DNA of 24,334 nucleotides from positions 1-24,334 of the forward strand of contig CAIWCQ010000387.1 in assembly GCA_903911165.1 (NCBI GenBank), written 5' to 3'. Below are positions 1-7,246 of this stretch, in pieces; position 1 is the stretch's first letter, and every line of letters begins with the position of its first letter. Source of the stretch: an uncultured Actinomycetes bacterium (GTDB lineage Bacteria > Actinomycetota > Actinomycetes > Mycobacteriales > Mycobacteriaceae). The translations under genes were made by a program, and so were the position numbers. The notes under the pieces are model-generated. The model had not been told where the DNA came from and searched no databases. It saw only the letters and a list, made by a program, of their open reading frames with translations.

Positions 1-2076
1 GGTGATTTGACCCGCGGTATCCGACAGTGCCGCCGCGACACCGGGCGCTCCGAGGAACCCGGTCACCGCCGAGCTCGCCAGGTCAGCCAACCCGCCTGAC
101 GCCGCGAGGTCGGTCAGCGTAGCGACGATCGTGTCGCCGTAGGTGGAACCGACCAGATCGGTGATGAACGTCCAGACCGACGGATCAGCCGTCACCGCAG
201 AAACCAGCGCCGCCGTGCTAGCTCCCAGCGCCGCGACCAGACCTGAGTCGGTCAGCACTGCATTCACCGCATTCGCGACGGTGGCGACCACCGCCGGGTT
301 GAATGCCGAATCTGCTTGCAGCCCTTGCCACGCGGCCGCCAGTGCCGCCTCAGGATCGGCGCCCGCAAGCAGAGCAGAGGCAGACTGGCCGGCAATCTCC
401 GCCACGGCGGTGGCGATGCCGGGCTGGCTGAGGAAGTCGACTACTACCGAACCTGCCACATCGGCGAGTGCGCCCGTGACTGCCGGATTGGAGATCAGGC
501 CGACGATGACATCACTGAGGTCCGGGGCGATCCCCGCCACGGGAGTGCCCGCCAGCGCTGCGTTCAGATAGCCGGCGACCTGCTGGCTGACCATCGCCTG
601 CAGTGCCGGATCGCCCGCTACGCCGGCGACCACGTCGGTGACGGCGGTACCGACGGCCTGCACCAAGCCTGTGTTGGTCAACCCGGCACTGAGGGCCGCG
701 GTGACCGCCACACCCACCGCGTCCCGGAAGGCCGGGTCGGCTTGCAGCGCCTGCCACGCGGCCTCCGCCGCGCCGGCCGGATTGCTGCCGCCCACCAGGG
801 CGCCGATCTGATCGTTGACGCTCTCCATAGCCGCCACCGCGCCGGGCTGACTGAGCAGAGTGGTCACCGCGGTACCGCCGATAGCGCCCAATCCGGCACC
901 GGCCGCGGGGTTGGCCAGCAGGCCGACCACCGCATCAGCCAAGGCCGAGCCCAGGCCCGCCGCGATCGCGCTGTTCCCCAGGGCGGAGGTGACGTATCCG
1001 CTGACCCGCTCGCCGATCGCCGCCTGCACGTCGGAGTCCGCGGCCAACCCGGTGATCAGCGAGCCGACCGTGCCGCCGACTGCCTGCGCCATGCCGGGAT
1101 CAGCCAGCACCGTGTCCCACCCGTAATCGACGAACAGCGGATTCGCAGCGAGGCTCTGAAGCCCTGCCTGCAGCGCCGCAGCCTCGTTCCCGCCAGCGAC
1201 CACCGTCAGGACGAACTGCTTGGCCGCGGCGAAGATCGCCGCCTGGGCGTCGGCTTGGCCGAGCAGATCGGCCAACGGCGAATCGGCGACCGCCACCGGC
1301 TCACCGGTGGTCACCGCGGCGGCCGGGGCGGCCGTCCGTACGGCGCCTGAGAAATCGCGGCGGACGACCGCCAGCGTCGCCCACGCGAACGGCGCCGCGA
1401 TGGGCGCTAGCGGATCGCCGTGGCCACCCAGCCAGGTCAGCGGGTTGACGCCGATGCCCGACACCGCGCCGCGGGCCGTGGCAGCCAGCATGACCGGCGC
1501 CGCCGGGGCCGACGCCGCAGCTTCGGGCGCGGCGATAATCTGCTCCGCATCGACGGCCGGCACACTCGCGGGGCCATTGTCCGCCGACGGCAGCGTCGAA
1601 TCACTCACGGCTGCAACCGGATCAAGAGCGTCCAGGGTTGCGCGGGTGGCTTCAACATTGCTGATGCCGGGGACCGGTCGCGGGGTCGCCGACCGCCGCG
1701 CGGTGCCGTTGCGTCCGGGTGCCGCCGCCGGGGATGCATCAGCGCTCACCGGGTCGCCGGAGTTCGTCGCCCCGGTCCGCCCGTTGCCGGTGCTCGACGG
1801 TGCCGAAGAACCGCCGGAGGCGTCATCGCTGCTGCGCGCGCCCCGGTTCTTGCGCGCCGGGGAAGCCGGTGCAGCGTCGGTCGTTGCCGACGCGGTGGTC
1901 TCGTCGGCCGTTGCCGACACGGTGGTCTCGGAGTCCGCGCCGGTGTCCGCCGCCGCGATGGCCGGCAACCCGGCAAACACCGCGCCCACACCCAACAGGA
2001 CCGCGAGTGCCCCGACTCGGCCGACGTGGTTGGCCGAAAGGCTCTTATGACCGTGCTTGATTTGACCGTGCTTCAT
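1..2076 (-). CDS. Large exported alanine-rich protein with ~141-residue tandem repeats (3' end outside window)
   Basis: The frame is open for 692 codons, from ATG at 2076-2074 to the window edge, with no stop. An SD-like GGGGGA lies 5 nt upstream (2087-2082). The N-terminus has basic and polar residues, then a hydrophobic stretch (about residues 20-42, GRVGALAVLLGVGAVFAGLP) ending AIAAADT, so it should be a Sec signal peptide. Residues ~43-120 are a low-complexity Ser/Thr/Ala/Pro linker. From ~residue 284 an Ala/Val/Gly-rich domain repeats with a period near 141: units start near 284, 421 and 562, and a fourth seems to begin at ~689. Shared landmarks are WQxLQADxAF, a xxLVxAVGxxV segment, and a late FLSQPGxAxAxxE stretch. 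The first five codons after ATG (KHGQI) are partly duplicated (KHGHK). It lacks a PE motif and GGA/GGN repeats, so it is not a PE-PGRS. Similar signal peptides occur on large exported mycobacterial proteins (recalled, not searched). Function unknown; a cell-surface or secreted role is inferred. Confidence 0.5.
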   Translation of the reverse strand, partial: MKHGQIKHGHKSLSANHVGRVGALAVLLGVGAVFAGLPAIAAADTGADSETTVSATADETTASATTDAAPASPARKNRGARSSDDASGGSSAPSSTGNGRTGATNSGDPVSADASPAAAPGRNGTARRSATPRPVPGISNVEATRATLDALDPVAAVSDSTLPSADNGPASVPAVDAEQIIAAPEAAASAPAAPVMLAATARGAVSGIGVNPLTWLGGHGDPLAPIAAPFAWATLAVVRRDFSGAVRTAAPAAAVTTGEPVAVADSPLADLLGQADAQAAIFAAAKQFVLTVVAGGNEAAALQAGLQSLAANPLFVDYGWDTVLADPGMAQAVGGTVGSLITGLAADSDVQAAIGERVSGYVTSALGNSAIAAGLGSALADAVVGLLANPAAGAGLGAIGGTAVTTLLSQPGAVAAMESVNDQIGALVGGSNPAGAAEAAWQALQADPAFRDAVGVAVTAALSAGLTNTGLVQAVGTAVTDVVAGVAGDPALQAMVSQQVAGYLNAALAGTPVAGIAPDLSDVIVGLISNPAVTGALADVAGSVVVDFLSQPGIATAVAEIAGQSASALLAGADPEAALAAAWQGLQADSAFNPAVVATVANAVNAVLTDSGLVAALGASTAALVSAVTADPSVWTFITDLVGSTYGDTIVATLTDLAASGGLADLASSAVTGFLGAPGVAAALSDTAGQIT

Positions 2077-2102
2077 GACGTTCCCCCGAATTTGACTCAG
2101 CT

Positions 2103-2118
2103 AATTCTCAGAATTGTA
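2103..2118 (-). promoter_or_regulatory. Candidate promoter with perfect palindrome upstream of the repeat-protein gene
   Basis: On the minus strand TACAAT (2118-2113) fits the mycobacterial -10 consensus TANNNT. A possible -35 TTGGCG (2143-2138) lies 19 nt upstream. Transcription would begin near 2106, leaving a leader of about 30 nt with the SD. A perfect 6-1-6 inverted repeat AATTCTCAGAATT (2103-2115) covers the -10 and start point, which is where a repressor operator would sit. Sequence-only inference. Confidence 0.35.
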
Positions 2119-2165
2119 GCGCGGCCCCCGACGGATGCGCCAATCGGTAGCAAACCGCGCGCGGG

Positions 2166-2248
2166 TGGCAGGTACAGGATTCGAACCTGTGTAGGCGTTA
2201 GCCGACGGATTTACAGTCCGCTCCCATTGGCCGCTCGGGCAACCTGCC
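2166..2248 (-). tRNA. tRNA-Tyr (GTA anticodon)
   Basis: Read on the minus strand, the 83-nt sequence folds as a class II tRNA. The acceptor arm is GGCAGGT paired with ACCTGCC, with discriminator A at 2166. The T arm is ACAGG-TTCGAAT-CCTGT. The anticodon loop CTGTAAA carries GTA at 2214-2212, and there is a long variable arm, as expected for bacterial tRNA-Tyr. The 3' CCA is not encoded (the next bases are CCC). It lies on the same strand as, and upstream of, the exported repeat-protein gene. Confidence 0.96.
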
Positions 2249-2291
2249 TGGGTACACCTCACCGAAGCGACCCGGCATGATGCGTCTTGCA

Positions 2292-2312
2292 GGGTACAAC
2301 GAGGATGTACCC
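2292..2312. repeat. GGGTACA/TGTACCC inverted repeat, with a third half-site at 2250-2256
   Basis: A perfect 7-bp inverted repeat with a 7-bp spacer: GGGTACA at 2292-2298 and TGTACCC at 2306-2312. Another GGGTACA occurs at 2250-2256, two bases from the tRNA-Tyr 5' end. The element lies in the divergent region between tRNA-Tyr (-) and the YajQ-family gene (+). It could be an operator or part of the tRNA promoter: on the minus strand TACCCT within it fits TANNNT. Role not known. Confidence 0.4.
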
Positions 2313-2319
2313 ACAACAC

Positions 2320-2350
2320 AAACCAGCCGATAGCCCCAAACCAGCCGATA
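2320..2350 (+). repeat. 13-bp direct repeat upstream of the YajQ-family gene
   Basis: AAACCAGCCGATA occurs at 2320-2332 and again at 2338-2350, 18 bp start to start. It ends six bases before the Shine-Dalgarno of the next gene, so at least one copy should lie in the transcript leader. It could be a small duplication or a paired binding site. Confidence 0.5.
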
Positions 2351-2355
2351 AACCT

Positions 2356-2364
2356 AAGGGAGGT
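2356..2364 (+). promoter_or_regulatory. Strong Shine-Dalgarno fixing the GTG start at 2373
   Basis: AAGGGAGGT is nearly complementary to the 16S 3' end and lies 8 nt before GTG at 2373. It supports that non-ATG start and marks this as one of the few genes here with a classical leader. Confidence 0.8.
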
Positions 2365-2372
2365 CACGCGAA

Positions 2373-2864
2373 GTGGCGGATTCGTCGTTCGACATCGTCA
2401 GCAAGGTCGACCGCCAGGAGGTCGACAACGCACTGAATCAGGCGGCCAAGGAACTGTCCACCCGCTTCGACTTCCGTGGCACCGACACCAGCATCGAGTG
2501 GAAGGGCGAGGAAGGCATCGAAATTGTCTCCTCGACCGAGGAGCGCGCGAAGGCCGCCGTCGACGTCTTCAAGGAGAAGTTGGTCCGCCGCGACATCTCG
2601 ATGAAGGCCTTCGACGCCGGCGATCCGCAGCCGTCGGGCAAGACCTACCGAGTCAGCGGCACTCTCAAGCAAGGCATCAGCAGCGAGAACGCCAAGAAGG
2701 TCACCAAGTTGATTCGCGACGATGGCCCCAAGGGTGTCAAGGCCCAGATTCAGGGCGAGGAGATCCGGGTCAGCTCCAAGAAGCGCGACGACCTCCAGGC
2801 GGTCATCGCCCTGCTCAAGGGTGCCGATCTCGACGTCGCCCTGCAGTTCGTCAACTACCGCTAA
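2373..2864 (+). CDS. YajQ family nucleotide-binding protein (Rv0566c-type)
   Basis: 163 residues, the usual size for the YajQ/DUF520 family. The N-terminus ([20 protein letters not shown]) is the family's hallmark, followed by an [15 protein letters not shown] segment and a C-terminal ALQFVNYR. YajQ proteins have two small alpha-beta domains. They bind nucleotides, and some members bind cyclic-di-GMP and act with transcription regulators (known in Xanthomonas and Pseudomonas); whether this one does is not visible. GTG start at 2373, chosen by the strong SD. The gene is followed after 40 bp by the monooxygenase on the same strand, as Rv0566c and Rv0565c lie together in M. tuberculosis. Family call is secure; cellular role is uncertain. 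Confidence 0.93.
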   Translation: MADSSFDIVSKVDRQEVDNALNQAAKELSTRFDFRGTDTSIEWKGEEGIEIVSSTEERAKAAVDVFKEKLVRRDISMKAFDAGDPQPSGKTYRVSGTLKQGISSENAKKVTKLIRDDGPKGVKAQIQGEEIRVSSKKRDDLQAVIALLKGADLDVALQFVNYR

Positions 2865-2892
2865 GCGCTGGCCGAGCCGGCGGCGGATTGCC

Positions 2893-2898
2893 TATGGT
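2893..2898 (+). promoter_or_regulatory. Candidate -10 element for leaderless monooxygenase mRNA
   Basis: TATGGT, then 6 nt (GAACCC), then ATG at 2905. In mycobacteria the last T of TANNNT usually lies at -7, which puts +1 on the A of the start codon. No SD or clear -35 is present. Confidence 0.45.
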
Positions 2899-2904
2899 GA
2901 ACCC

Positions 2905-4419
2905 ATGACCGTTATCCCGGAAACCGCCAACACCCCCGCCGAATCGGAGGCGGGCATCCTCGACCTCGTCGTCATCGGCGCCGGCATCTCCGGGATCGGC
3001 GCGGCTTACCACCTGGGCCAGCACACTCCCGGTGCCCGCTACGTGGTCTTGGAGCGCCGCGCGCGCATCGGCGGCACCTGGGATCTGTTCCGCTATCCCG
3101 GCGTGCGCTCGGACTCCTCGATCTTCACGCTGAGCTGGCCGTGGGAACCGTGGCGGGGCAAGGAGTACGTCGCCGACGGCGATCAGATCCGCGACTACAT
3201 GGAAGACACCGCCCGCAAGCACGGCATCTACCCGCACATCCACTTCGGCACCGAGGTGCACTCCGCGGACTGGGATTCGTCCACCGACACCTGGACCACC
3301 CACGTCACCGAGAACGGCCGGTCGACGATCTACCGCAGTCGCTTCGTCTTCTTCGGTTCGGGCTACTACAACTACGACGCGCCCTACAGCCCGGACTTCC
3401 CGGGCTCGGCCGACTTCGCCGGCACCCTGGTGCATCCGCAGTTCTGGCCCGACAATCTCGATTACACCGGCAAGAAAATCGTCGTGATCGGTTCCGGCGC
3501 CACGGCGGTCTCGATGGTGCCCGCACTAGCCCGTAAGGCCGCGAAGGTCACCATGTTGCAGCGTTCACCGGGTTACCTGTTCTCCATGCCGCGGGTCAAC
3601 CCGGTCTACGCCGCGCTGCGCACGGTGCTGCCGAAACAGGCCTCCTACACCATGATTCGCTCGGCCGCCCTGGTCTTCGAGAAGGTGCTGTGGGTGATCG
3701 CCCGCCGTTTCCCGAATGCGGTACGCGCGTTCGTCCGCCGGCAGAACGTGAGCCTCCTGCCGCAGGGTTATCCGGTCGACGTCGACTTCAAACCGAGCTA
3801 CAACCCGTGGGACGAACGGATGTGTCTGGTTGCCGACGGCGACGTCTTCGAAGAGATCTCCAAGGGCCGCCTCGACGTCATCACCGATCACATCGACCAC
3901 TTCGACGCCGACGGCATCGTGTGCACATCCGGCAAGCATCTCGACGCCGACATCATCGTCACCGCCACCGGCCTGCAACTGCAGGCACTCGGCGGGGTGC
4001 GGGTCAGCGTGGACGGTACCGAGGTCAAGCCGCAGGACCGGTTCTCTTACAAGGCGCACATGCTCGACGGCGTGCCGAACCTGTTCTGGTGCATCGGCTA
4101 CACCAACGCCTCGTGGACGCTGCGGGCCGACATGACAGCCCGGGCGGCGGCCAAGCTGATCGAACACATGAAGGCCAACGGCTACACCCACGCCTACCCG
4201 CAGTTGGGGTCTGAGCCGATCGCCGAAAAGCCGATCTGGGATCTGCAAGCCGGCTACGTCCAGCGCAGCCCGCATGCCCTGCCCAAGTCCGGCGCCAAGC
4301 GGCCGTGGGTGGTACGTCAGGACTTCCTGGCCGACGCCATCGACTTCCGGCTTCGGGACAAAATCGGCGAGAACATGGTGTTCGGACAGGTGACTCCGGC
4401 CAGGCAGCTCACCAGGTGA
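2905..4419 (+). CDS. Flavin-containing (Baeyer-Villiger-type) monooxygenase (Rv0565c-type)
   Basis: 504 residues. An N-terminal FAD-binding GAGISG (25-30) sits in LVVIGAGISGIGAAYHL, and a second Rossmann motif GSG (196-198) for NADPH sits in VVIGSGATAVSM. Between them lies an exact match to the type I Baeyer-Villiger fingerprint FxGxxxHxxxWP (F171 to P182). Such enzymes use NADPH and O2 to insert oxygen next to a carbonyl or to oxidise sulfur or nitrogen; mycobacterial relatives include EthA, which activates ethionamide. The natural substrate is unknown. The frame is open further upstream, to 2722, but that would overlap the previous gene; ATG 2905 is preferred because it lies 6 nt after TATGGT and directly before the conserved Rossmann region. 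Cytosolic or membrane-associated location cannot be told from sequence. Confidence 0.92.
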   Translation: MTVIPETANTPAESEAGILDLVVIGAGISGIGAAYHLGQHTPGARYVVLERRARIGGTWDLFRYPGVRSDSSIFTLSWPWEPWRGKEYVADGDQIRDYMEDTARKHGIYPHIHFGTEVHSADWDSSTDTWTTHVTENGRSTIYRSRFVFFGSGYYNYDAPYSPDFPGSADFAGTLVHPQFWPDNLDYTGKKIVVIGSGATAVSMVPALARKAAKVTMLQRSPGYLFSMPRVNPVYAALRTVLPKQASYTMIRSAALVFEKVLWVIARRFPNAVRAFVRRQNVSLLPQGYPVDVDFKPSYNPWDERMCLVADGDVFEEISKGRLDVITDHIDHFDADGIVCTSGKHLDADIIVTATGLQLQALGGVRVSVDGTEVKPQDRFSYKAHMLDGVPNLFWCIGYTNASWTLRADMTARAAAKLIEHMKANGYTHAYPQLGSEPIAEKPIWDLQAGYVQRSPHALPKSGAKRPWVVRQDFLADAIDFRLRDKIGENMVFGQVTPARQLTR

Positions 4420-4468
4420 GCTCAACAGAAGGTTTCGGCAACTCGCGGTAAAGCTAATCCCCCGGCGT

Positions 4469-4474
4469 TACGTT
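4469..4474 (+). promoter_or_regulatory. Candidate -10 element for gpsA
   Basis: TACGTT, then 7 nt (TAACACC), then ATG at 4482. There is no SD in front of gpsA, so a leaderless or near-leaderless transcript is plausible. Confidence 0.4.
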
Positions 4475-4481
4475 TAACACC

Positions 4482-5507
4482 ATGACAACTGATCGTCGCG
4501 AACCGCAAGTCGTCGTGCTGGGCGGCGGGTCCTGGGGAACCACCGTCGCCTCCATCTGCGCCCGGCGCGGGCCGACGGTGCAGTGGGTGCGTTCGGCGGA
4601 GACCGCCGAGGACATCAACACCAACCATCGCAACTCCGCGTACCTCGGCGAGGAGGTGGAGTTGCCGGAAACACTGCGCGCCACCAACGATTTCGCCGAG
4701 GCCGCCCATTGCGCCGACGTCATCGTCATGGGTGTCCCCTCGCACGGGTTCCGCGGCGTGCTCGGCGAACTGGCCAAGGAACTGCGGCCATGGGTGCCGG
4801 TGGTGAGCCTGGTCAAGGGCCTTGAGCAGGGCACCAATATGCGGATGAGCCAGATCATCGAAGAGGTACTCCCCGGGCACCCGGCCGGCATCCTGGCCGG
4901 GCCGAACATCGCCAAGGAGGTGGCCGAAGGCTATGCGGCCGCCGCGGTACTGGCCATGCCGGACCGCAATCTCGCGTCGAATCTGGCAAGTATGTTCCGC
5001 ACCAAGCGATTTCGCACCTACACGACCGACGATGTGGCGGGCGTCGAGATCGCCGGCGCGCTGAAGAACGTCTATGCGATCGCGGTCGGCATGGGCTATT
5101 CGATGAACATTGGCGAGAACACGCGCGCGATGGTGATGACTCGTGCGATCCGCGAAATGAGCAAGCTCGGCGAGGCCATCGGCGGTCAGCGTGACACGTT
5201 CTCCGGCCTGGCCGGCATGGGCGACCTGATCGTCACCTGCACATCGCAGCGCAGCCGCAACCGCCGCGTCGGTGAGGAACTGGGCTCCGGTAAGCCGATC
5301 GCCGAAATCCTGGCCGGCATGACGCAGGTCGCCGAGGGTGTCAAAGCCGCCAGCGTGATCATGGAGTTCGCTGAGAAGTACGGCATCAACATGCCGATCG
5401 CCCGCGAGGTAGACGCGGTGGTCAACCACGGCTCCACCGTCGAGCAGGCCTACCAGGGCCTGATGGCCGAGAAGCCCGGCCACGAGGTGGACGGGACGCG
5501 CTTCTAA
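4482..5507 (+). CDS. gpsA: NAD(P)-dependent glycerol-3-phosphate dehydrogenase
   Basis: 341 residues, the normal GpsA length. The enzyme reduces dihydroxyacetone phosphate to sn-glycerol 3-phosphate, the backbone for phospholipids. The dinucleotide-binding GGGSWG lies at 14-19. The conserved GALKNVYAIAVG block contains the catalytic lysine K195, and the FSGLAGMGDLIVTC block is typical of the C-terminal substrate domain. The gene follows the monooxygenase on the same strand after 62 bp, as Rv0564c follows Rv0565c. Its TAA stop (5505-5507) overlaps the TAG stop of the convergent exported-protein gene (5506-5504). The start is ATG with no SD but a TANNNT 7 nt upstream. Confidence 0.97.
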   Translation: MTTDRREPQVVVLGGGSWGTTVASICARRGPTVQWVRSAETAEDINTNHRNSAYLGEEVELPETLRATNDFAEAAHCADVIVMGVPSHGFRGVLGELAKELRPWVPVVSLVKGLEQGTNMRMSQIIEEVLPGHPAGILAGPNIAKEVAEGYAAAAVLAMPDRNLASNLASMFRTKRFRTYTTDDVAGVEIAGALKNVYAIAVGMGYSMNIGENTRAMVMTRAIREMSKLGEAIGGQRDTFSGLAGMGDLIVTCTSQRSRNRRVGEELGSGKPIAEILAGMTQVAEGVKAASVIMEFAEKYGINMPIAREVDAVVNHGSTVEQAYQGLMAEKPGHEVDGTRF

Positions 5508-6058
5508 CCGCCCGGCATGCCCGGCAGGTAGGGGTTGGCGCCATCGGGTCGGTCCATCATGGGGTTGAACCCGTTGATGAAGGTGCCGTCCGGGCTAACG
5601 ACAAAGCCGATCTGTTCGCGGCTGTTCACACACGCCACCGCGCCGGTGCCGTCGGCCCCGCAACTGATGTCGCGGAAACTCAGGCGGGTGTTCGGCGGCA
5701 GTGCCACGACCTCGCCGACCCCGGCGAAAACGGGTTTGCCGGTGCTCGCGAAGGTTGGCGGCCCGACCGGTCCGGCACTGACCAGGTTAGCGCCGTCCGG
5801 CGCGCCGGGCAGCGCGCCACTGCATCCGTAGCCGCCGTTGTTCTTGTCGATCACGCAGGTGACCCCGACCGGCCCGGCGAAGGCGTACCAGTTGCCCCCC
5901 ATGACCGAATAGGCCACTGGACTGATCGGCGCGTAGGCGTTGACGTCGGGCAATGGCAATGGGGCCGGCGCCGGATCTGGATCGGCCCAGGCCGGTGCCA
6001 CACCCGCCCCAGCAACCACTGCAGCCCCTAGAGCACCGCGAAGGATCCTGAGGAACAT
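5504..6058 (-). CDS. Small exported protein with two cysteine pairs, unknown function
   Basis: 184 residues from ATG at 6058; an alternative GTG at 6061 adds one residue. The N-terminus (FLRILRGALGAAVVAGAGVAPAWA, about 1-25) is a signal peptide with likely cleavage after AWA, before DPDPAP. The mature part is Pro/Gly-rich and carries four cysteines as two close pairs (C68/C79 and C133/C143), so disulfides are likely outside the cytoplasm. Blocks like ISCGADGTGAVACVN followed by GFVVSPDGTF recur in small exported mycobacterial proteins of unknown role (recalled family pattern). There is no lipobox cysteine after the signal peptide. ATG 6058 is favoured because TACGGT (6070-6065) lies exactly 6 nt before it. 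No counterpart lies between gpsA and htpX in the M. tuberculosis order. Confidence 0.8.
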   Translation of the reverse strand: MFLRILRGALGAAVVAGAGVAPAWADPDPAPAPLPLPDVNAYAPISPVAYSVMGGNWYAFAGPVGVTCVIDKNNGGYGCSGALPGAPDGANLVSAGPVGPPTFASTGKPVFAGVGEVVALPPNTRLSFRDISCGADGTGAVACVNSREQIGFVVSPDGTFINGFNPMMDRPDGANPYLPGMPGG

Positions 6059-6064
6059 CACAAC

Positions 6065-6070
6065 ACCGTA
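6065..6070 (-). promoter_or_regulatory. Candidate -10 element for the 184-residue exported protein
   Basis: Minus strand TACGGT, 6 nt (GTTGTG), then ATG at 6058. This geometry predicts a leaderless mRNA and selects ATG 6058 over GTG 6061. Confidence 0.4.
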
Positions 6071-6100
6071 CCGAACGAAGATCAGCAGGCAACTCGAGTA

Positions 6101-6128
6101 TTCGAAACCAGTCGCGATGCTCTACCAT
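6101..6128 (+). promoter_or_regulatory. Candidate promoter for the 356-residue exported protein
   Basis: TTCGAA (6101-6106), a 16-nt spacer and TACCAT (6123-6128) resemble a SigA-type -35/-10 pair. Transcription would begin near 6135, giving a leader of about 40 nt that contains the AGAAAGG SD at 6158-6164, 11 nt before ATG 6176. Confidence 0.3.
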
Positions 6129-6175
6129 AAGAAGCACCTACGCAGAACCTGAGAATCAGAAAGGCCGTTGGGCTA

Positions 6176-7246
6176 ATGAGTCGGCTCCCCAACCACGTGA
6201 TGCGCGCCTGCGCGTCGGCGGTGGGCGTAGCCACCGGTCTGATGGTTCTGGCCAGCACCACCCAATCCCCGCACGGGTTCATTCCGTCGGCTTTCCTCGC
6301 ACCGCTCGAGGCCCTCGGCGGCTCGACGCCAACCGATGAGACCGACCTCCTGGCCATTGGCGCTGGTTCCAGCGATATCGGCGAAATCGCCGCCATCCTG
6401 GACTCCCAAGGTTCGAACCCCGCAATGCCCCCGGGCCTCACCGACTCGCCCGTGCAGGCGGCCTACGAAGCCGGTATCGGGGTCACCACGGTGCCCGCCG
6501 GCGACCCGGCACTGGCCGCACCTGCCTACAAGCAGTCGCTCACGCTGCCACGGGTGCCGGTCGTCGACGCACAGGGCCGGGTGGACTGCACCGGGTCTGT
6601 CAGTTGCCTCACCGATCCGGTCACCAAGGTGACGACGGTGACCTACCCCGACGGTGTGGTCGCGCTGGTCCAGCAGGTCAATGACATGACAGTCGTCGCC
6701 TACAAAACGCTGACCGAGGCCCTGCCCGAGCCGTTCCAGGCGCTGATGCCGCCCCCGTTCCAGCCGACGTTCCCGAAGCCCGGCAGCCCGGCGCCACTGC
6801 CTGCCGCGGCAGTTCCGGCGGTTCAGGCGCCCGCGCCGCAGACCAGTGCCCCATCGAGCGACGCCCCGCCGGTCGACGCCCCGTCCGTCGAGTCAAAGCC
6901 GCCGAGTTCAGCAGAGCTCCCCGAGATCAGCGCGAGCACCGTGCGCCCGCGGGTCGTCGTCACGAAACCGCCAGCGGACCTCGGCTCGGGGCAGAACGGG
7001 CCGGCTTCCGGCCCGGGGTTGATCAAGATTCCTGCCGTCAAGCCGACCAGTCCGTTCGACGTCGTCAGAGACGTCATCGGATCGGTCGTCGGAGCCGTGA
7101 CCGGCAACAAGGCCCCCTCCAAGACGATCCGGCCGCGCGAGGCGCCGACAACAAACCCGTCCGGTCAAGATTCGTCCGGCCAGGATTCTTCCGGCCAGGA
7201 TTCAGCCGGGCAGGATTCGTCGGATTCAGCCGGCGGCGTTCAGTAA
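6176..7246 (+). CDS. Exported proline/serine-rich protein with SGQDS repeats, unknown function
   Basis: 356 residues. The N-terminus (MSRLPNHVMRACASAVGVATGLMVLAS) has basic residues then a hydrophobic core, so it is a likely signal peptide. Residues ~60-185 look like a small folded domain with a cysteine pair in DCTGSVSCLTDP. The region from ~185 is a Pro/Ala/Ser-rich, probably disordered, linker. A short hydrophobic or amphipathic stretch (FDVVRDVIGSVVGAVTG, about 293-309) follows. The tail has four copies of a pentapeptide, SGQDS three times then AGQDS, at 329-348. SD AGAAAGG at 6158-6164 supports ATG 6176. The TAA stop abuts the htpX stop directly. Not recognised as a named family; location outside the membrane or in the envelope is inferred. 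Confidence 0.82.
   Translation: MSRLPNHVMRACASAVGVATGLMVLASTTQSPHGFIPSAFLAPLEALGGSTPTDETDLLAIGAGSSDIGEIAAILDSQGSNPAMPPGLTDSPVQAAYEAGIGVTTVPAGDPALAAPAYKQSLTLPRVPVVDAQGRVDCTGSVSCLTDPVTKVTTVTYPDGVVALVQQVNDMTVVAYKTLTEALPEPFQALMPPPFQPTFPKPGSPAPLPAAAVPAVQAPAPQTSAPSSDAPPVDAPSVESKPPSSAELPEISASTVRPRVVVTKPPADLGSGQNGPASGPGLIKIPAVKPTSPFDVVRDVIGSVVGAVTGNKAPSKTIRPREAPTTNPSGQDSSGQDSSGQDSAGQDSSDSAGGVQ
7160..7219 (+). repeat. 15-bp coding tandem repeat, four copies (SGQDS)
   Basis: Units start at 7160, 7175, 7190 and 7205, each a variant of TCCGGCCAGGATTCN. A partial unit follows (7220-7228). The period is a multiple of three, so copy changes keep the frame. The units differ at a few positions, mostly silent, so the array is not freshly expanded. 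Confidence 0.85.

Noticed and set aside
1..2076. Annotating the repeat protein as PE, PPE or PE-PGRS
   Set aside because: There is an ordinary signal peptide in place of the PE/PPE helical domain, and no Gly-Gly-Ala/Asn triplet repeats.
143..2280. Several long plus-strand open frames (for example 316-1350, 1220-2050 and 1420-2280)
   Set aside because: They are antisense to the minus-strand exported repeat protein, which alone has a signal peptide, SD, promoter-like element and internal protein repeats. Their translations are low-complexity Arg/Gly/Ala, as expected from GC-rich shadow frames; one also runs through the tRNA gene.
2722..2904. Upstream extension of the monooxygenase start
   Set aside because: It would overlap the YajQ gene by 143 bp and has no family similarity; ATG 2905 has the right spacing to a -10 element and precedes the Rossmann motif closely.
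4422..5483. 353-codon minus-strand open frame opposite gpsA
   Set aside because: Antisense shadow of gpsA, whose motifs and length are fully conserved.
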